NCBI GenBank assembly: GCA_911810475.1
Contig: OU461276.1
Span: forward strand, 100,823-164,822
Reading direction: 5' to 3'
From: Candidatus Celerinatantimonas neptuna
GTDB taxonomy: Bacteria > Pseudomonadota > Gammaproteobacteria > Enterobacterales > Celerinatantimonadaceae
DNA: 64,000 nucleotides
The stretch's first letter is position 1. Each line of letters opens with the position of its first letter. A model generated the notes under the pieces. That model was not told the origin of the DNA. It made no database searches and saw only the letters and a program-made list of their open reading frames with translations. The position numbers were made by a program, and so were the translations under genes. Shown one piece after another: positions 27,553-36,927 of the stretch.

Positions 27553-28182
27553 CTACACACTATAGTGACTATTAAACCAAGAAACGGCCTGAGTCCGGTT
27601 CTTGACATTTAATTTACGGAAAATATTAAACAGATGAGACTTCACTGTATTTTCACTCAGATGTAATTTTTGGGCTACATCATAATTTGAATAACCAACC
27701 GACAGGCATCTCAAGACCTCAACCTCCCTTGGTGAAATTTTAACCTGTTTTGTTGGAGATGTCTCACCCGCTTTACGCTTATAAAGCTGTAACAGTTCGC
27801 CAACCAACTGACGTCCAAACCACATTTCCCCTTCCATAACCTTTCGGATACCTTTTTCCAAAACATCAAGAGAATCATTACTAAAAAAGACACCACAAAC
27901 ATTACTAATACTACTTACAATATCCAAAGGTTCTTGTTCAGGGTAGTCCAGTAGCAAAACTTTAATATGATTATTATATGGAGTAAAAAACTCAAACCAG
28001 GGGCTATTTACGGCCTTAACTGTCTGGTAATCGACAAGTACGACATAATTATCATCTCCCCCGGGAAAATCACTCGGTGATATACAAATCTTATACTCCA
28101 TTGCCAATACTGATGATAAATGATTCATCAATGCGGATGAAAAAACCCCACCAGATGAAACCAAAATCAACTTGTTAGCCAT
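27553..28182 (-). CDS. CsgD/VpsT-like LuxR-family regulator
   Basis: This 209-residue transcription factor has a degenerate receiver-like N-terminal half and a C-terminal LuxR helix-turn-helix (ISPREVEVLRCLSVGYSNYD, then LHLSENTVKSHLFNIFRKL). The layout and length match CsgD and VpsT, which control biofilm matrix genes. Before the HTH it reads GEMWFGRQLV. The WFGR resembles the c-di-GMP-binding W[FLM][TS]R motif of VpsT but has Gly at the third position. I chose ATG 28182, which has AGAGGG at good spacing, over an upstream in-frame start at 28218. No curli or vps-type genes are near, so its targets are elsewhere or different. A large AT-rich gap lies upstream. Confidence 0.85.
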   Translation of the reverse strand: MANKLILVSSGGVFSSALMNHLSSVLAMEYKICISPSDFPGGDDNYVVLVDYQTVKAVNSPWFEFFTPYNNHIKVLLLDYPEQEPLDIVSSISNVCGVFFSNDSLDVLEKGIRKVMEGEMWFGRQLVGELLQLYKRKAGETSPTKQVKISPREVEVLRCLSVGYSNYDVAQKLHLSENTVKSHLFNIFRKLNVKNRTQAVSWFNSHYSV

Positions 28183-29459
28183 GGTAAATCCCTCTTTACG
28201 ATCAATTATCACACTCAAATGACCTATCTTTAATGCATTAAACTAAAGATAAGTTATTAGCACACATAAATATTCGCATGAAACGAATAAATTTTTAAGA
28301 ATTAGATAGTCATGGATTTTATCAGGATAATTTTTATTACCGAAGTACCTAAGTCAAGTTCTCTAAGTAATGAAAGAAAAAACGTAAACATAACTTTCCA
28401 CTGAGCTCAATTTAGCACACTTTTAAAAACCTCAACAACTATTCTAAAATTTACTTATATCAATAAATTACAATCTCCAAATCATACTTTAAAATTAGAT
28501 AATTCGACTGATTTTTGAGAAAAAAATTAATGAATTCGTTGCATGTTTAATTCTCGTTAAACACCAATGTTATTCCAATTTAAAAAATTATATTCATAAC
28601 TGATTTTTGATATTGAATTTTCAGTGAATTTTACGCTCAATATGATTCTTCTCAACATCAGTAACCTGATCTTTGATAGGTAAATTTGATGGCAACCTTT
28701 CCCATAGCGATGACTAACTTTACCATACCATTTATTTACTTCATGCATTGAATCCAGAGAAAAGTATCCAAAAATTCAATAAATTGTTATTCATTTGAAA
28801 CCTTTACACATAGCTCTCAGCATAATTTATGTATTTTCATATCTATCGATTACTCAAAAATATCTATATTAATAATGATATAAAAAATCAACATTCTAAC
28901 ATTAAGGTTAGATCATTAAGCTTAGTACTTTTAATCAACTTTGAAAGACAATTAACAATTAAAATATCAAATATTGATATATCCGATAAATTTATCATCG
29001 ATAAATATTTTAGATGAAGTTATCTCAAATTTTGTTTACACCTCCCCATTATATAATAGTCAACGCCATCAATAAAAAAGAATAAATTTAAAAAATAATT
29101 AACTTAATGCACTGAAGGTTCTAATATGAAAATAACAATATGCTAGGGAAGAGAAATATTTTAAAAAACATAGACATCAAAATAAATCGGTTGATTTTTA
29201 TTCAAAAACATATAGTTAAAACACGAAACCAAATGCAAAACCTGGCTTATCCGCAACATAATTTCTACCCATTAAGAACCTTGTTGCCGCTTGCAGTACA
29301 ATACACTCATGCATAAAAAATCAAATGACATTCACTCAGCAATTGATAATCCAAGCGTCACAGAAAGGATTTCAAATACAGAACAACTAAACTAAAAAGG
29401 GTATCCGTAGAGAAACAGAGGGCACGATAAATACGATATCATTTACTGGACTAAGTAGT
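28183..29459. other. AT-rich gene-poor region before tRNA cluster
   Basis: About 1.28 kb with markedly lower G+C than the flanks and no protein I can recognise. Two short frames (28557-28748 minus and 28829-29017 plus) have low-complexity AT-driven composition and no ribosome-binding site that persuades me. The right end borders four tandem tRNA genes, common integration sites, so this could be remnant foreign DNA or a large regulatory region for the CsgD-like gene. I saw no integrase fragment or repeated tRNA 3' end. Confidence 0.5.
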
Positions 29460-29536
29460 TGGCGGAGCGGACGGGACTCGAACCCGCGACCCCCGGCGTG
29501 ACAGGCCGGTATTCTAACCAACTGAACTACCGCTCC
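29460..29536 (-). tRNA. tRNA-Asp (GTC), copy 1
   Basis: A 77-base tRNA with encoded CCA, read on the minus strand. The anticodon loop reads CTGTCAC (anticodon GTC), and the T-arm GGTTCGAGTCC and D-arm AGTTCAGTTGGTTAGA are standard. The acceptor stem is GGAGCGG/CCGCTCC, which differs at one pair from the other three copies. It is the most distal of four copies, and the order next to dnaQ matches E. coli aspV. Confidence 0.97.
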
Positions 29537-29556
29537 ATATGAAGGGCATTGAAACT

Positions 29557-29633
29557 TGGCGGAGTAGACGGGACTCGAACCCGCGACCCCCGGCGTGACA
29601 GGCCGGTATTCTAACCAACTGAACTACCACTCC
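29557..29633 (-). tRNA. tRNA-Asp (GTC), copy 2
   Basis: A 77-base tRNA-Asp with encoded CCA and anticodon GTC. The acceptor stem is GGAGTGG/CTACTCC, with a U-A pair and a G-U pair where copy 1 has C-G and G-C. The body is the same as the other copies. It is separated from copy 1 by 20 bases. Confidence 0.97.
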
Positions 29634-29666
29634 GCTAATTTCAAATCATTCGATAACAAACCTAAA

Positions 29667-29743
29667 TGGCGGAGTAGACGGGACTCGAACCCGCGACCCC
29701 CGGCGTGACAGGCCGGTATTCTAACCAACTGAACTACCACTCC
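29667..29743 (-). tRNA. tRNA-Asp (GTC), copy 3
   Basis: A 77-base tRNA-Asp with anticodon GTC and encoded CCA, identical to copy 2. It is separated from copy 2 by 33 bases. Confidence 0.97.
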
Positions 29744-29772
29744 GTTACCGAATACAGCATATAAGAAGAGAT

Positions 29773-29849
29773 TGGCGGAGTAGACGGGACTCGAACCCGC
29801 GACCCCCGGCGTGACAGGCCGGTATTCTAACCAACTGAACTACCACTCC
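29773..29849 (-). tRNA. tRNA-Asp (GTC), copy 4
   Basis: A 77-base tRNA-Asp with anticodon GTC and encoded CCA, identical to copies 2 and 3. On the minus strand it is the first of the four, so a shared promoter for the cluster should lie at about 29850-29968. Confidence 0.97.
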
Positions 29850-29968
29850 GCATCACTACCTTAAGCTGCGGCGCAGATAATACGTATCTGCGTTTAGGGA
29901 GTCAACAAGGTTTTTTCATTTTTATTTAAAAAACATGTCAACCGCTCTATAAATAAACAAATTATAAT

Positions 29969-31303
29969 TTATTCGTCTTTCTCTTCTTTCGTCAGGTCTG
30001 GTTCTGATTCCAATCCAGGTGCATCCTGAGGTTCATCCTTCTCTGGCGTAGTTGATTGTGACTCCAGATGTATTTCCTCTGATTCACCCGCAGATGCATC
30101 AGCCAGTGCTTTCTTAAATGCCTGACGTTTATGCCACCAGACAAAGCCAAATAGACCAGCCCCCATTACTAGTATTAGTACTACTGCAAGAATTGTCCAT
30201 AGCAGCCAGTGAGATGGCTCTGGTTTAACTTTTTTGACCTCGGGAGTTTTCTTCACAACCGGAGGCGGCGGTGGAGCCAAAACATAAAAAGTTTTAACAG
30301 GCATACGCATAACAACAGGCCTCCCCCCCAAAGTAGTGGCATAAACAAGCGCCTCTATTCGATATGAGCCAGGCTGAGTGGGTGTCGGTAAAACAAATAA
30401 ATGATCTCTAGATACTTTTCGGGTACGAATTTGAAAATGTTTCTTCCATTTTAAATCATTCCTGATAATTCCATTAATCACTAACGAATCAGGTTTAATT
30501 TCATCGGCATCGACAGCCACTTTGATCCGCGCTTTGTGGGTCGTATCTTTGGGAGGTAATAACTCAACCTGATATGGCTGATGAGAAACAAGCAACATCT
30601 GCTGGTAAGCTCGTGTAAAGACACCATTTTGAGTCATCACTCTCAAAGTGTACTTCCCTGCCGGAACCTCTAACTCAACATACCCGGTATAAGTTCCATC
30701 CCGAGGATATCCGTCAAAAGCTTTACCATCATCCCTCAAAGCAGCCAGTTTCGTGTGTGCAAACGCAAAATTATCATCCTGAGTACTTCCAAGGCTATCT
30801 AACGTTACATGTAATAAAACATTGTCCATATAAGGACCAAAGATCAAGGGCTTTCCCTGATTTAATAATTGTGCTTTTAGAGAGAGTCGTTCTCCAACAA
30901 AAACCTGCAGAGGGAATGGCTCGACATGCAATTTGACATTACTGACAACCTTAATAGCATTTTGTCCCTGATAACTGACCAGAGCCTGCCACGGACCGGG
31001 CATTGGATTTTTAAGCGTCACAATGTCCATTTTGGAAGTTTCTAGCCAATGATCGCCTTTTGGAAACTTCCAGGGATAAATTTTACTTCCATCCGGTCGA
31101 ACTAAAATTGCAGGAGCCGATCCAGGTTTACGCTGCAATAGAAAAGTAACCTCAGTTACTTTGGGATCAATCCGAAATCGATTGTCAATTAATGGAATAT
31201 TATGATTGCGATAAACATCAACCAAGTTATCGCTATAGGCAATCGGCGATATCACCGATACGCCTAAACCGAACAGAATCACCCACCGCAAAACCCAGTT
31301 CAA
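29969..31303 (-). CDS. TIGR03503-like single-pass envelope protein
   Basis: This protein of about 444 residues resembles the uncharacterised TIGR03503 family of gammaproteobacteria. A signal or anchor helix lies near residues 4-22. A large extracytoplasmic part with beta-rich, Ig-like character follows (DNRFRIDPKVTEVTFLLQ; PMPGPWQALVSYQGQ; DDGKAFDGYPRDGTYTGYVE). Then come a proline-rich linker (APPPPPVVKK), a membrane helix near 365-390 and an acidic cytoplasmic tail. I set the start at TTG 31303, seven bases after GGAG and ten bases past the dnaQ stop; the frame is open further upstream inside dnaQ. The function is unknown. Linkage to dnaQ suggests co-transcription. Confidence 0.75.
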   Translation of the reverse strand: MNWVLRWVILFGLGVSVISPIAYSDNLVDVYRNHNIPLIDNRFRIDPKVTEVTFLLQRKPGSAPAILVRPDGSKIYPWKFPKGDHWLETSKMDIVTLKNPMPGPWQALVSYQGQNAIKVVSNVKLHVEPFPLQVFVGERLSLKAQLLNQGKPLIFGPYMDNVLLHVTLDSLGSTQDDNFAFAHTKLAALRDDGKAFDGYPRDGTYTGYVELEVPAGKYTLRVMTQNGVFTRAYQQMLLVSHQPYQVELLPPKDTTHKARIKVAVDADEIKPDSLVINGIIRNDLKWKKHFQIRTRKVSRDHLFVLPTPTQPGSYRIEALVYATTLGGRPVVMRMPVKTFYVLAPPPPPVVKKTPEVKKVKPEPSHWLLWTILAVVLILVMGAGLFGFVWWHKRQAFKKALADASAGESEEIHLESQSTTPEKDEPQDAPGLESEPDLTKEEKDE

Positions 31304-31313
31304 AACGCATCTC

Positions 31314-32090
31314 CTATGATTTTTCAAGCTCACGCCATAGACAATGTCCACCTTTTTTCTCAACTAGATCTAATCGTTCCTGATGAAATTTCATTTCTTC
31401 ATCAGAAGCTTTTATAACCTTAAGAACTGGACGATTAGGATCAAGTCGCTGTATATAACCATCGGCACCATTGCTATGATCTTCAGTTAAATTAAAGCGA
31501 CTCTGTCCCCCAGTCATCTTGAGAAATACTTCAGCCAATAATTCAGCATCAAGTAACGCGCCGTGATAAGTCCTGGAACTGCTATCGACTCCGTAATAAT
31601 CACATAGAGAATCAAGATTTTTTCTTGATGGCAGAGGCTTACCGACGACTTCCTGAACATCCCTGCCCCGATACTCCCCTCGTCTGGCAACAAGTAATGA
31701 ATCTGTCACTTCAGCCAGATTTTCAATTTTTTCATTCATTCGGGGCAACATTGAAAACTCATGATTCAGGAAACTCACATCGAATCCTGAGTTATGGGCA
31801 ACCAGTTCTGCCCCCCGGATAAATTCGACAAAATCACCTGCGATTTGATCAAATACCGGTTTATCAGCTAAAAAATCATCCGTAATACCATGAACAGCAA
31901 TCGCTTCAGGGTCAACAGGCCGATCAGGCTTGATATAGACATGAAAAGTTCGTCCCGTTAACTTACGGTTAATCACTTCAACGCAGCCAATCTCAATCAC
32001 CCTATGTCCCAGATAAACTGGTCCATCATCATTCATTCCTGTAGTTTCTGTATCAAAAACCACCAATCGTCGTTCTTGTGTTTGGCTCAC
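31314..32090 (-). CDS. dnaQ: DNA polymerase III epsilon subunit
   Basis: DnaQ is the 3'-5' proofreading exonuclease of the replicative polymerase. The 258-residue protein shows the DEDDh motifs: Exo I in VVFDTETTGMN (residues 9-19), Exo II in VAHNSGFDVSFLNHEF near 96-111 and Exo III in YHGALLDAELLAEVF near 173-187. A short C-terminal tail would bind the alpha subunit. It is divergent from rnhA, and tRNA-Asp genes lie downstream; both are E. coli-like features. Confidence 0.97.
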   Translation of the reverse strand: MSQTQERRLVVFDTETTGMNDDGPVYLGHRVIEIGCVEVINRKLTGRTFHVYIKPDRPVDPEAIAVHGITDDFLADKPVFDQIAGDFVEFIRGAELVAHNSGFDVSFLNHEFSMLPRMNEKIENLAEVTDSLLVARRGEYRGRDVQEVVGKPLPSRKNLDSLCDYYGVDSSSRTYHGALLDAELLAEVFLKMTGGQSRFNLTEDHSNGADGYIQRLDPNRPVLKVIKASDEEMKFHQERLDLVEKKGGHCLWRELEKS

Positions 32091-32148
32091 ATGCTCACCT
32101 ATGCGACACTTAGATTTTATGTTGGATATAGCAATATATTAACAAACC

Positions 32149-32622
32149 ATGACTAAAGCAGTGCAATTATTTACCGATGGCTCGTGCCTCGGGAACCCTG
32201 GCCCAGGTGGTTATGGGCTCATCTTACAATATGGAACAACACAAAAAGAGCTTTCTGGAGGATTCCGTTTAACGACCAATAACCGGATGGAATTACTGGC
32301 GGCTATTGTTGGATTAGAAACATTAAAACGCCCATGCCATGTGATTCTCACGACTGACAGTCAGTATGTCCGTCAGGGAGTTACTCAGTGGATCCATAAC
32401 TGGAAAAAAAGAAATTGGAAAACAGCCAGCAAACAACCGGTTAAAAATGTTGACCTGTGGAAACGGCTCGACCAGGCTACCCAACGACACACAATCGACT
32501 GGCGCTGGGTCAAAGGACACAATGGCCATCCACAAAATGAACGTTGTGATGAATTAGCCAGAGATGCAGCAACGAACCAGCCATCTGAGATAGACAAAGA
32601 CTATGAAAAATCAACTGATTAA
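32149..32622 (+). CDS. rnhA: Ribonuclease HI
   Basis: RNase HI cuts the RNA of RNA-DNA hybrids and removes primers and R-loops. The 157-residue protein has all catalytic residues: Asp in [17 protein letters not shown], Glu in [13 protein letters not shown], Asp in [13 protein letters not shown], and the His/Asp region in [19 protein letters not shown]. It is divergent from dnaQ and overlaps the convergent methyltransferase gene by 12 bases. Confidence 0.97.
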   Translation: MTKAVQLFTDGSCLGNPGPGGYGLILQYGTTQKELSGGFRLTTNNRMELLAAIVGLETLKRPCHVILTTDSQYVRQGVTQWIHNWKKRNWKTASKQPVKNVDLWKRLDQATQRHTIDWRWVKGHNGHPQNERCDELARDAATNQPSEIDKDYEKSTD

Positions 32623-33321
32623 AGGTGATGCAGTTAACGAACGTTTTAACAGCCATTTGGGCCGAATAGGCGTCAACTGAACAGTCCGCTTACGGGCAAC
32701 CAGAAAATAGCATGATGAAACCGGGCGACAATAATAGCGTCCCTGTCGCTCAAACCAGTCAGCCCAGGGTTTAGATCCGGTAAAACTGGTAAGTGCAAAC
32801 CGCTCGTCATGTAACACATCAAACCCAAGAAGATGCAACCAGTCTTTAACCCGCATCGGGGTAAACATCCGACAAGACCAGGGTATCGAACGACGCCGTC
32901 CGAGATATCCTCTTACCCCCATTAAGCTAACCGGATTAAATCCACTTAAGACAATGTACCCATCCGCTGTCAGAACCCGCTCAACTTCTCGTAATATTTG
33001 GTGAGGATCGCTGGCGAAATCAAGGGTATGATGCAACAGGCAAAGATCGACACTACTTTCCTGAATCGGTAGCGCAGTCAATTCGGCTACAACTCCCGTA
33101 CCAGCTCCGGGTGGTGCTACATTAACATGATGACGAATCAACGAGCGGTAACAATCCATCTGACAGCTCAAATGACCCAGTTTCAACAAGTGATAACCAA
33201 AGATCCCAGGTAAATAGTGATCCAGCAATACCTGCTCCTGATCTTTTAGCCACTCACCGCCAGAGAAATCCTGCCAATGTAAAGGGCTAATCACTTTTTG
33301 CCTGATTTTTGCCGGCTTCAT
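32611..33321 (-). CDS. yafS: YafS-like SAM-dependent methyltransferase
   Basis: This 236-residue protein is a class I methyltransferase of the YafS type that lies between gloB and rnhA in many gammaproteobacteria. The methyltransferase-11 core is seen in [21 protein letters not shown], then [20 protein letters not shown]. The usual N-terminal SAM-binding glycine loop is weak ([11 protein letters not shown]). The substrate is unknown. I chose ATG 33321, with GAGG seven bases upstream, over the in-frame TTG at 33333. It is divergent from gloB. Confidence 0.85.
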   Translation of the reverse strand: MKPAKIRQKVISPLHWQDFSGGEWLKDQEQVLLDHYLPGIFGYHLLKLGHLSCQMDCYRSLIRHHVNVAPPGAGTGVVAELTALPIQESSVDLCLLHHTLDFASDPHQILREVERVLTADGYIVLSGFNPVSLMGVRGYLGRRRSIPWSCRMFTPMRVKDWLHLLGFDVLHDERFALTSFTGSKPWADWFERQGRYYCRPVSSCYFLVARKRTVQLTPIRPKWLLKRSLTASPLIS

Positions 33322-33448
33322 GAATATCCTCAAGTATTTTCTGGCATACTATAGGGAGTTAACATTCAGTGGTTATATAAAAAAAAACAACCACCAAAGC
33401 TCAATAAACTTTAGCAACCATTCTAAAAAGATCAGAAAGGTACTCCAT

Positions 33449-34219
33449 ATGCAAATCTTAACCATACCTGCGTTTAATGATAACTACATTTGGTTACTTC
33501 ACAACCCACAACAACGCCAATGTGCAGTCATTGATCCAGGTCAGGCCGATACATTACTTAAACGCTTGGGAGCCCTTCAGGCCAATTTAAGCTATATATT
33601 ACTTACACACCACCATCAGGATCACATTGGTGGTGTAGAAAAATTATTAGAACACTATCCTGAATGTAAAGTATACGCCAATAGTCAATCTTCCCTCCCT
33701 TTCCAGACTATAGGGGTGGAATCCGGTCAGTCCATAGAACTTAAAGCTCTGGACATTTCACTAGAAGTCATCTCAACCCCAGGACATACATCAGACCATG
33801 TCACTTATTATGACGGACATCATCTTTTTTGTGGTGATACATTATTTAACTGTGGCTGCGGACGACTTTTTGAAGGAACGGCAGAACAGATGATCAATAG
33901 TCTTGAAAAAATTGCATCATTACCAACCTCAACTCAAATTTATTCTGCCCACGAATATACTCTGAGTAATTTGAAATTTGCTCTGACCATTGAACCTGAA
34001 AACAAAACTTTACAAGCCTACCAACAAATTATGGTTAAACAACGCCAACAAGGGTTGCCAACCATACCTTTTGACCTCGCGTCACAACTTGATTGCAATC
34101 CATTTCTAAGATGTCAGAAACCTAGTGTAAAAGCAGCTGTAGAAGCCTCTCAGCAGTCTCCCTGTTCATCAGAAATAGACGTTTTCGCGGGTTTACGGCA
34201 ATTGAAAGACCGTTTCTGA
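33449..34219 (+). CDS. gloB: Hydroxyacylglutathione hydrolase (glyoxalase II)
   Basis: GloB hydrolyses S-lactoylglutathione to lactate and glutathione, the second step of methylglyoxal detoxification. I place the start at ATG 33449 (MQILTIPAFNDNYIWLL), with AGAAAGG eight bases upstream, giving 256 residues (E. coli 251). The frame is open for another 43 codons upstream but without family similarity. The metallo-beta-lactamase zinc motif is THHHQDHIGG, with further ligands in STPGHTSDHVTYY, LFCGDTLFNCGCGR and SAHEYTLSNLKFA. The next gene is mltD. Confidence 0.96.
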   Translation: MQILTIPAFNDNYIWLLHNPQQRQCAVIDPGQADTLLKRLGALQANLSYILLTHHHQDHIGGVEKLLEHYPECKVYANSQSSLPFQTIGVESGQSIELKALDISLEVISTPGHTSDHVTYYDGHHLFCGDTLFNCGCGRLFEGTAEQMINSLEKIASLPTSTQIYSAHEYTLSNLKFALTIEPENKTLQAYQQIMVKQRQQGLPTIPFDLASQLDCNPFLRCQKPSVKAAVEASQQSPCSSEIDVFAGLRQLKDRF

Positions 34220-34281
34220 CTTGAACAGATTAAAAACTATCCGTACCATAGCTGCTATTTTTGAGGGTGATAAGGCAACCA

Positions 34282-35898
34282 ATGCGTTTAAAACTGGTCA
34301 GTCTGATGGTGATAGCTTTGTTAACAGGCTGTCAAACGACAATACTCCAACATCAGACCAAGCAACACAAATCAATCGAATCATCCTCAAAGGGACTGAA
34401 TTCTGAGTCATCGCAAGATCATGCTGATTCGATTGTACTATCCGAAGATGACAATTCTAAACTGGGACAAGATACTGTAAGTCCCGTTCCAGAACCTAAA
34501 GTCATTGTTTATAAAGATATCTGGAAGCGCATTGCGGCAACTATGACATTCAAAGTCCCAGTGCATAATGCCAGAGTCAGATCTCAGCTCAATTGGTTTA
34601 TCCGTCATCCCAGATATCTTCAACGTGTATCTAAACGCGCATCGCCTTATATCTATTGGGTTGTCAATCAGCTTAAGCAACGAAATATGCCTGTAGAGTT
34701 GGCTTTATTACCGGTTATTGAAAGTGCCTATGATCCTTTTGCTTATTCTCATGGACAAGCATCAGGTATGTGGCAAATCATCCCTGATACAGCAAAGCAC
34801 CTCGGATTACGTGAAAACTGGTGGTATGACGGAAGAAGAGACATTGCAGCCTCAACAACAGCGGCCCTTGATTATCTGGAATGGCTTAATAAATTGTTTA
34901 ATGGCAACTGGCTCAATGCCATTGCCGCTTACAACTCAGGACAGGGTCGGGTCTTAGATGCAATTCGTTACAACCGAAAACATCATCGTTCAACCGATTT
35001 CTGGTCTTTGCATCTTCCGAGCGAAACAGAAGCTTATGTTCCCCGGCTGTTAGCACTTTGCGAAGTGGTTAAACACCCGGAAAAATACCATATAAAATTG
35101 CCGACAATAGATAATGAGCCTTATCTGCAATCAGTTAATATCGGCAGTCAAATAGATCTGGCTCTGGCTGCAAAACTAGCAGGCATCAATTTAAAAACAC
35201 TTTATCTGCTCAATCCCGGATTCAACCGGTGGGCAACCGATCCAAATGGTCCTCACCGATTGTTAATTCCTGACAGTCGGGTCGATCGGTTTAAAAGTGC
35301 ACTCCGGGCTTTACCATCAAATAAACTGATTCAATGGAAGCGCCATAAAGTCGTTGATGGTGATACCCTAAACAAGATAGCGTTTAAATATCAGACAACT
35401 GTCAATATGTTGCTTCATATCAATCACTTAAAAGGAAATATGATACGAATTGGTCAACATTTATTGGTACCGATTTCAACGCGTAATCCGACACAATATA
35501 TTTTAAGCGAGACACAACGGTTAGCGCAGATCCAATCGCGTGAAAGAGGGCCTATCAAGTTACACTACACAGTTCGCCCGGGCGATACATTGTGGGATAT
35601 CGGACGTGAATACCATATTAGCTACAAAAAATTAGCGAGATGGAATGGCCTGTCGCCTAAAGATGCCTTGCACAGAGGACAAAACCTGGTCATTTGGCAG
35701 CGCTCGGCTGGAACAAAAGGGATCACTCGGAAAATTGTTTATGAAGTTCACCCAGGTGACTCTCTATCCGTCATTGCCAATAAATTTAACGTGCATATAT
35801 CCGATCTGATCAAATGGAATGACCTTAATCGACATGGGTACTTACAACCGGGTCAAAAATTAAACGTTTACGTTAATATTACTCGTCTGAATGTATAG
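34282..35898 (+). CDS. mltD: Membrane-bound lytic transglycosylase D
   Basis: MltD cleaves peptidoglycan glycan strands from its outer-membrane anchor. I place the start at ATG 34282 so that the lipoprotein signal MRLKLVSLMVIALLTGC is N-terminal; an in-frame TTG at 34261 would add seven residues. The SLT catalytic Glu is in LLPVIESAYDPFAYS, then GMWQIIPDTAKHLGL and IAAYNSGQGRVLDAI. Three LysM repeats follow (HKVVDGDTLNKIA, HYTVRPGDTLWDIG, YEVHPGDSLSVIA). The protein is 538 residues, longer than E. coli MltD. The gene follows gloB and overlaps the convergent yafD by 20 bases. Confidence 0.94.
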   Translation: MRLKLVSLMVIALLTGCQTTILQHQTKQHKSIESSSKGLNSESSQDHADSIVLSEDDNSKLGQDTVSPVPEPKVIVYKDIWKRIAATMTFKVPVHNARVRSQLNWFIRHPRYLQRVSKRASPYIYWVVNQLKQRNMPVELALLPVIESAYDPFAYSHGQASGMWQIIPDTAKHLGLRENWWYDGRRDIAASTTAALDYLEWLNKLFNGNWLNAIAAYNSGQGRVLDAIRYNRKHHRSTDFWSLHLPSETEAYVPRLLALCEVVKHPEKYHIKLPTIDNEPYLQSVNIGSQIDLALAAKLAGINLKTLYLLNPGFNRWATDPNGPHRLLIPDSRVDRFKSALRALPSNKLIQWKRHKVVDGDTLNKIAFKYQTTVNMLLHINHLKGNMIRIGQHLLVPISTRNPTQYILSETQRLAQIQSRERGPIKLHYTVRPGDTLWDIGREYHISYKKLARWNGLSPKDALHRGQNLVIWQRSAGTKGITRKIVYEVHPGDSLSVIANKFNVHISDLIKWNDLNRHGYLQPGQKLNVYVNITRLNV

Positions 35899-36733
35899 TG
35901 CGAAAAGTTGCTGATAATGCATTATGATCAGATGCCTGTGTTTTAAAAATACGGCTTCGGACTAATTTGATACCACGGTAATAAATATGATCTAATGCGT
36001 GGCCAAAAAACCGGCTACGCAAATCATTTTTAAACCTAACCGGCTGTAACTGATGTTGCTCCATCCATTGGTCTAAAACGGCCATCCGCCGTTTACTCCA
36101 AGTATTAAAATCACCGGCTATAATAACTGGACCATGATGCTTTTTAAGCATATCTGCAATTTCACCTAACTGACTCATATACGCATTTAGTTTCAATGAA
36201 AAATTAATTGAATGCAGACTCACGACCCATAAATCCCCTTGATTTTCAGATAAAGGATAAACGCCAATCAACAAAGACTTAGGTAATAAGATCAATGGTT
36301 CGTGTTTACGGCGCCCACAAACTTGTTTAGGTGGGTATTTAGAGGCTATCTGAACCCCTACACTCTTTGCCCCCATAGAAAACGCCTCAAGCATAGTCGC
36401 CGACCACCCCTGAGACTTCCAGAATGCCTGTGTAGTTGACTCTCTGGCCTCTTGCAATGCAATGATATCAGCCTGCTTTGAAAGCTTTGTCAGCATTCCC
36501 TGCCACCCGGTATTTTGCGTTTTATAGATATTCCAGCTGACCACAGTAAATAGCCTTGGCAATGGATTGGCTTCTTGCGCCGATAAAGTAACCCAGTCCG
36601 GACACTGAGCTTTTCGTTGTTGTCTGTCCATTATAACCCGTGTTTGCTCTGGGATTTTAAACCACTGGCTAACCCCTAAGGCAACTAAACCAATAGCAAA
36701 GATCCCCGATATCAGGACAAATTTTCTTTTCAT
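35879..36733 (-). CDS. yafD: YafD-like endonuclease/exonuclease/phosphatase protein
   Basis: This 284-residue protein has an N-terminal membrane anchor (residues 5-22) and an endonuclease/exonuclease/phosphatase fold. Motifs: VVSWNIYKTQN near 64, IIALQEAR near 90 with the metal-binding Glu, VIIAGDFNTWSKRR near 194-207 and ASDHNALSATF at the end. It matches the YafD family linked to gloB/mltD in E. coli. Substrate and function are not established. It overlaps the mltD 3' end in convergent orientation. Confidence 0.85.
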   Translation of the reverse strand: MKRKFVLISGIFAIGLVALGVSQWFKIPEQTRVIMDRQQRKAQCPDWVTLSAQEANPLPRLFTVVSWNIYKTQNTGWQGMLTKLSKQADIIALQEARESTTQAFWKSQGWSATMLEAFSMGAKSVGVQIASKYPPKQVCGRRKHEPLILLPKSLLIGVYPLSENQGDLWVVSLHSINFSLKLNAYMSQLGEIADMLKKHHGPVIIAGDFNTWSKRRMAVLDQWMEQHQLQPVRFKNDLRSRFFGHALDHIYYRGIKLVRSRIFKTQASDHNALSATFRTIHSDE

Positions 36734-36927
36734 CCTACATAATCTCTAAATAGACGAGCATCCTTTAATACATAAAACCTGGAACACTCATATAGCCCGG
36801 TAATTCACTAAATAAACCTGAATCAAATTCAGCCGCACCATTCAGAATCCCAAGACTGATAGTATTACTCAACAATCCCGTCAGAACTGTTAGAATCATA
36901 CCGCATGAATAAGTATCGGAGCCTATT

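Noticed and set aside
28557..28748. 63-residue minus-strand frame in the AT-rich gap
   Set aside because: The composition is typical of random AT-rich sequence and there is no supporting start signal.
28829..29017. 62-residue plus-strand frame in the AT-rich gap
   Set aside because: It is dominated by Ile, Asn and Lys, as expected by chance at this base composition, with no ribosome-binding site.
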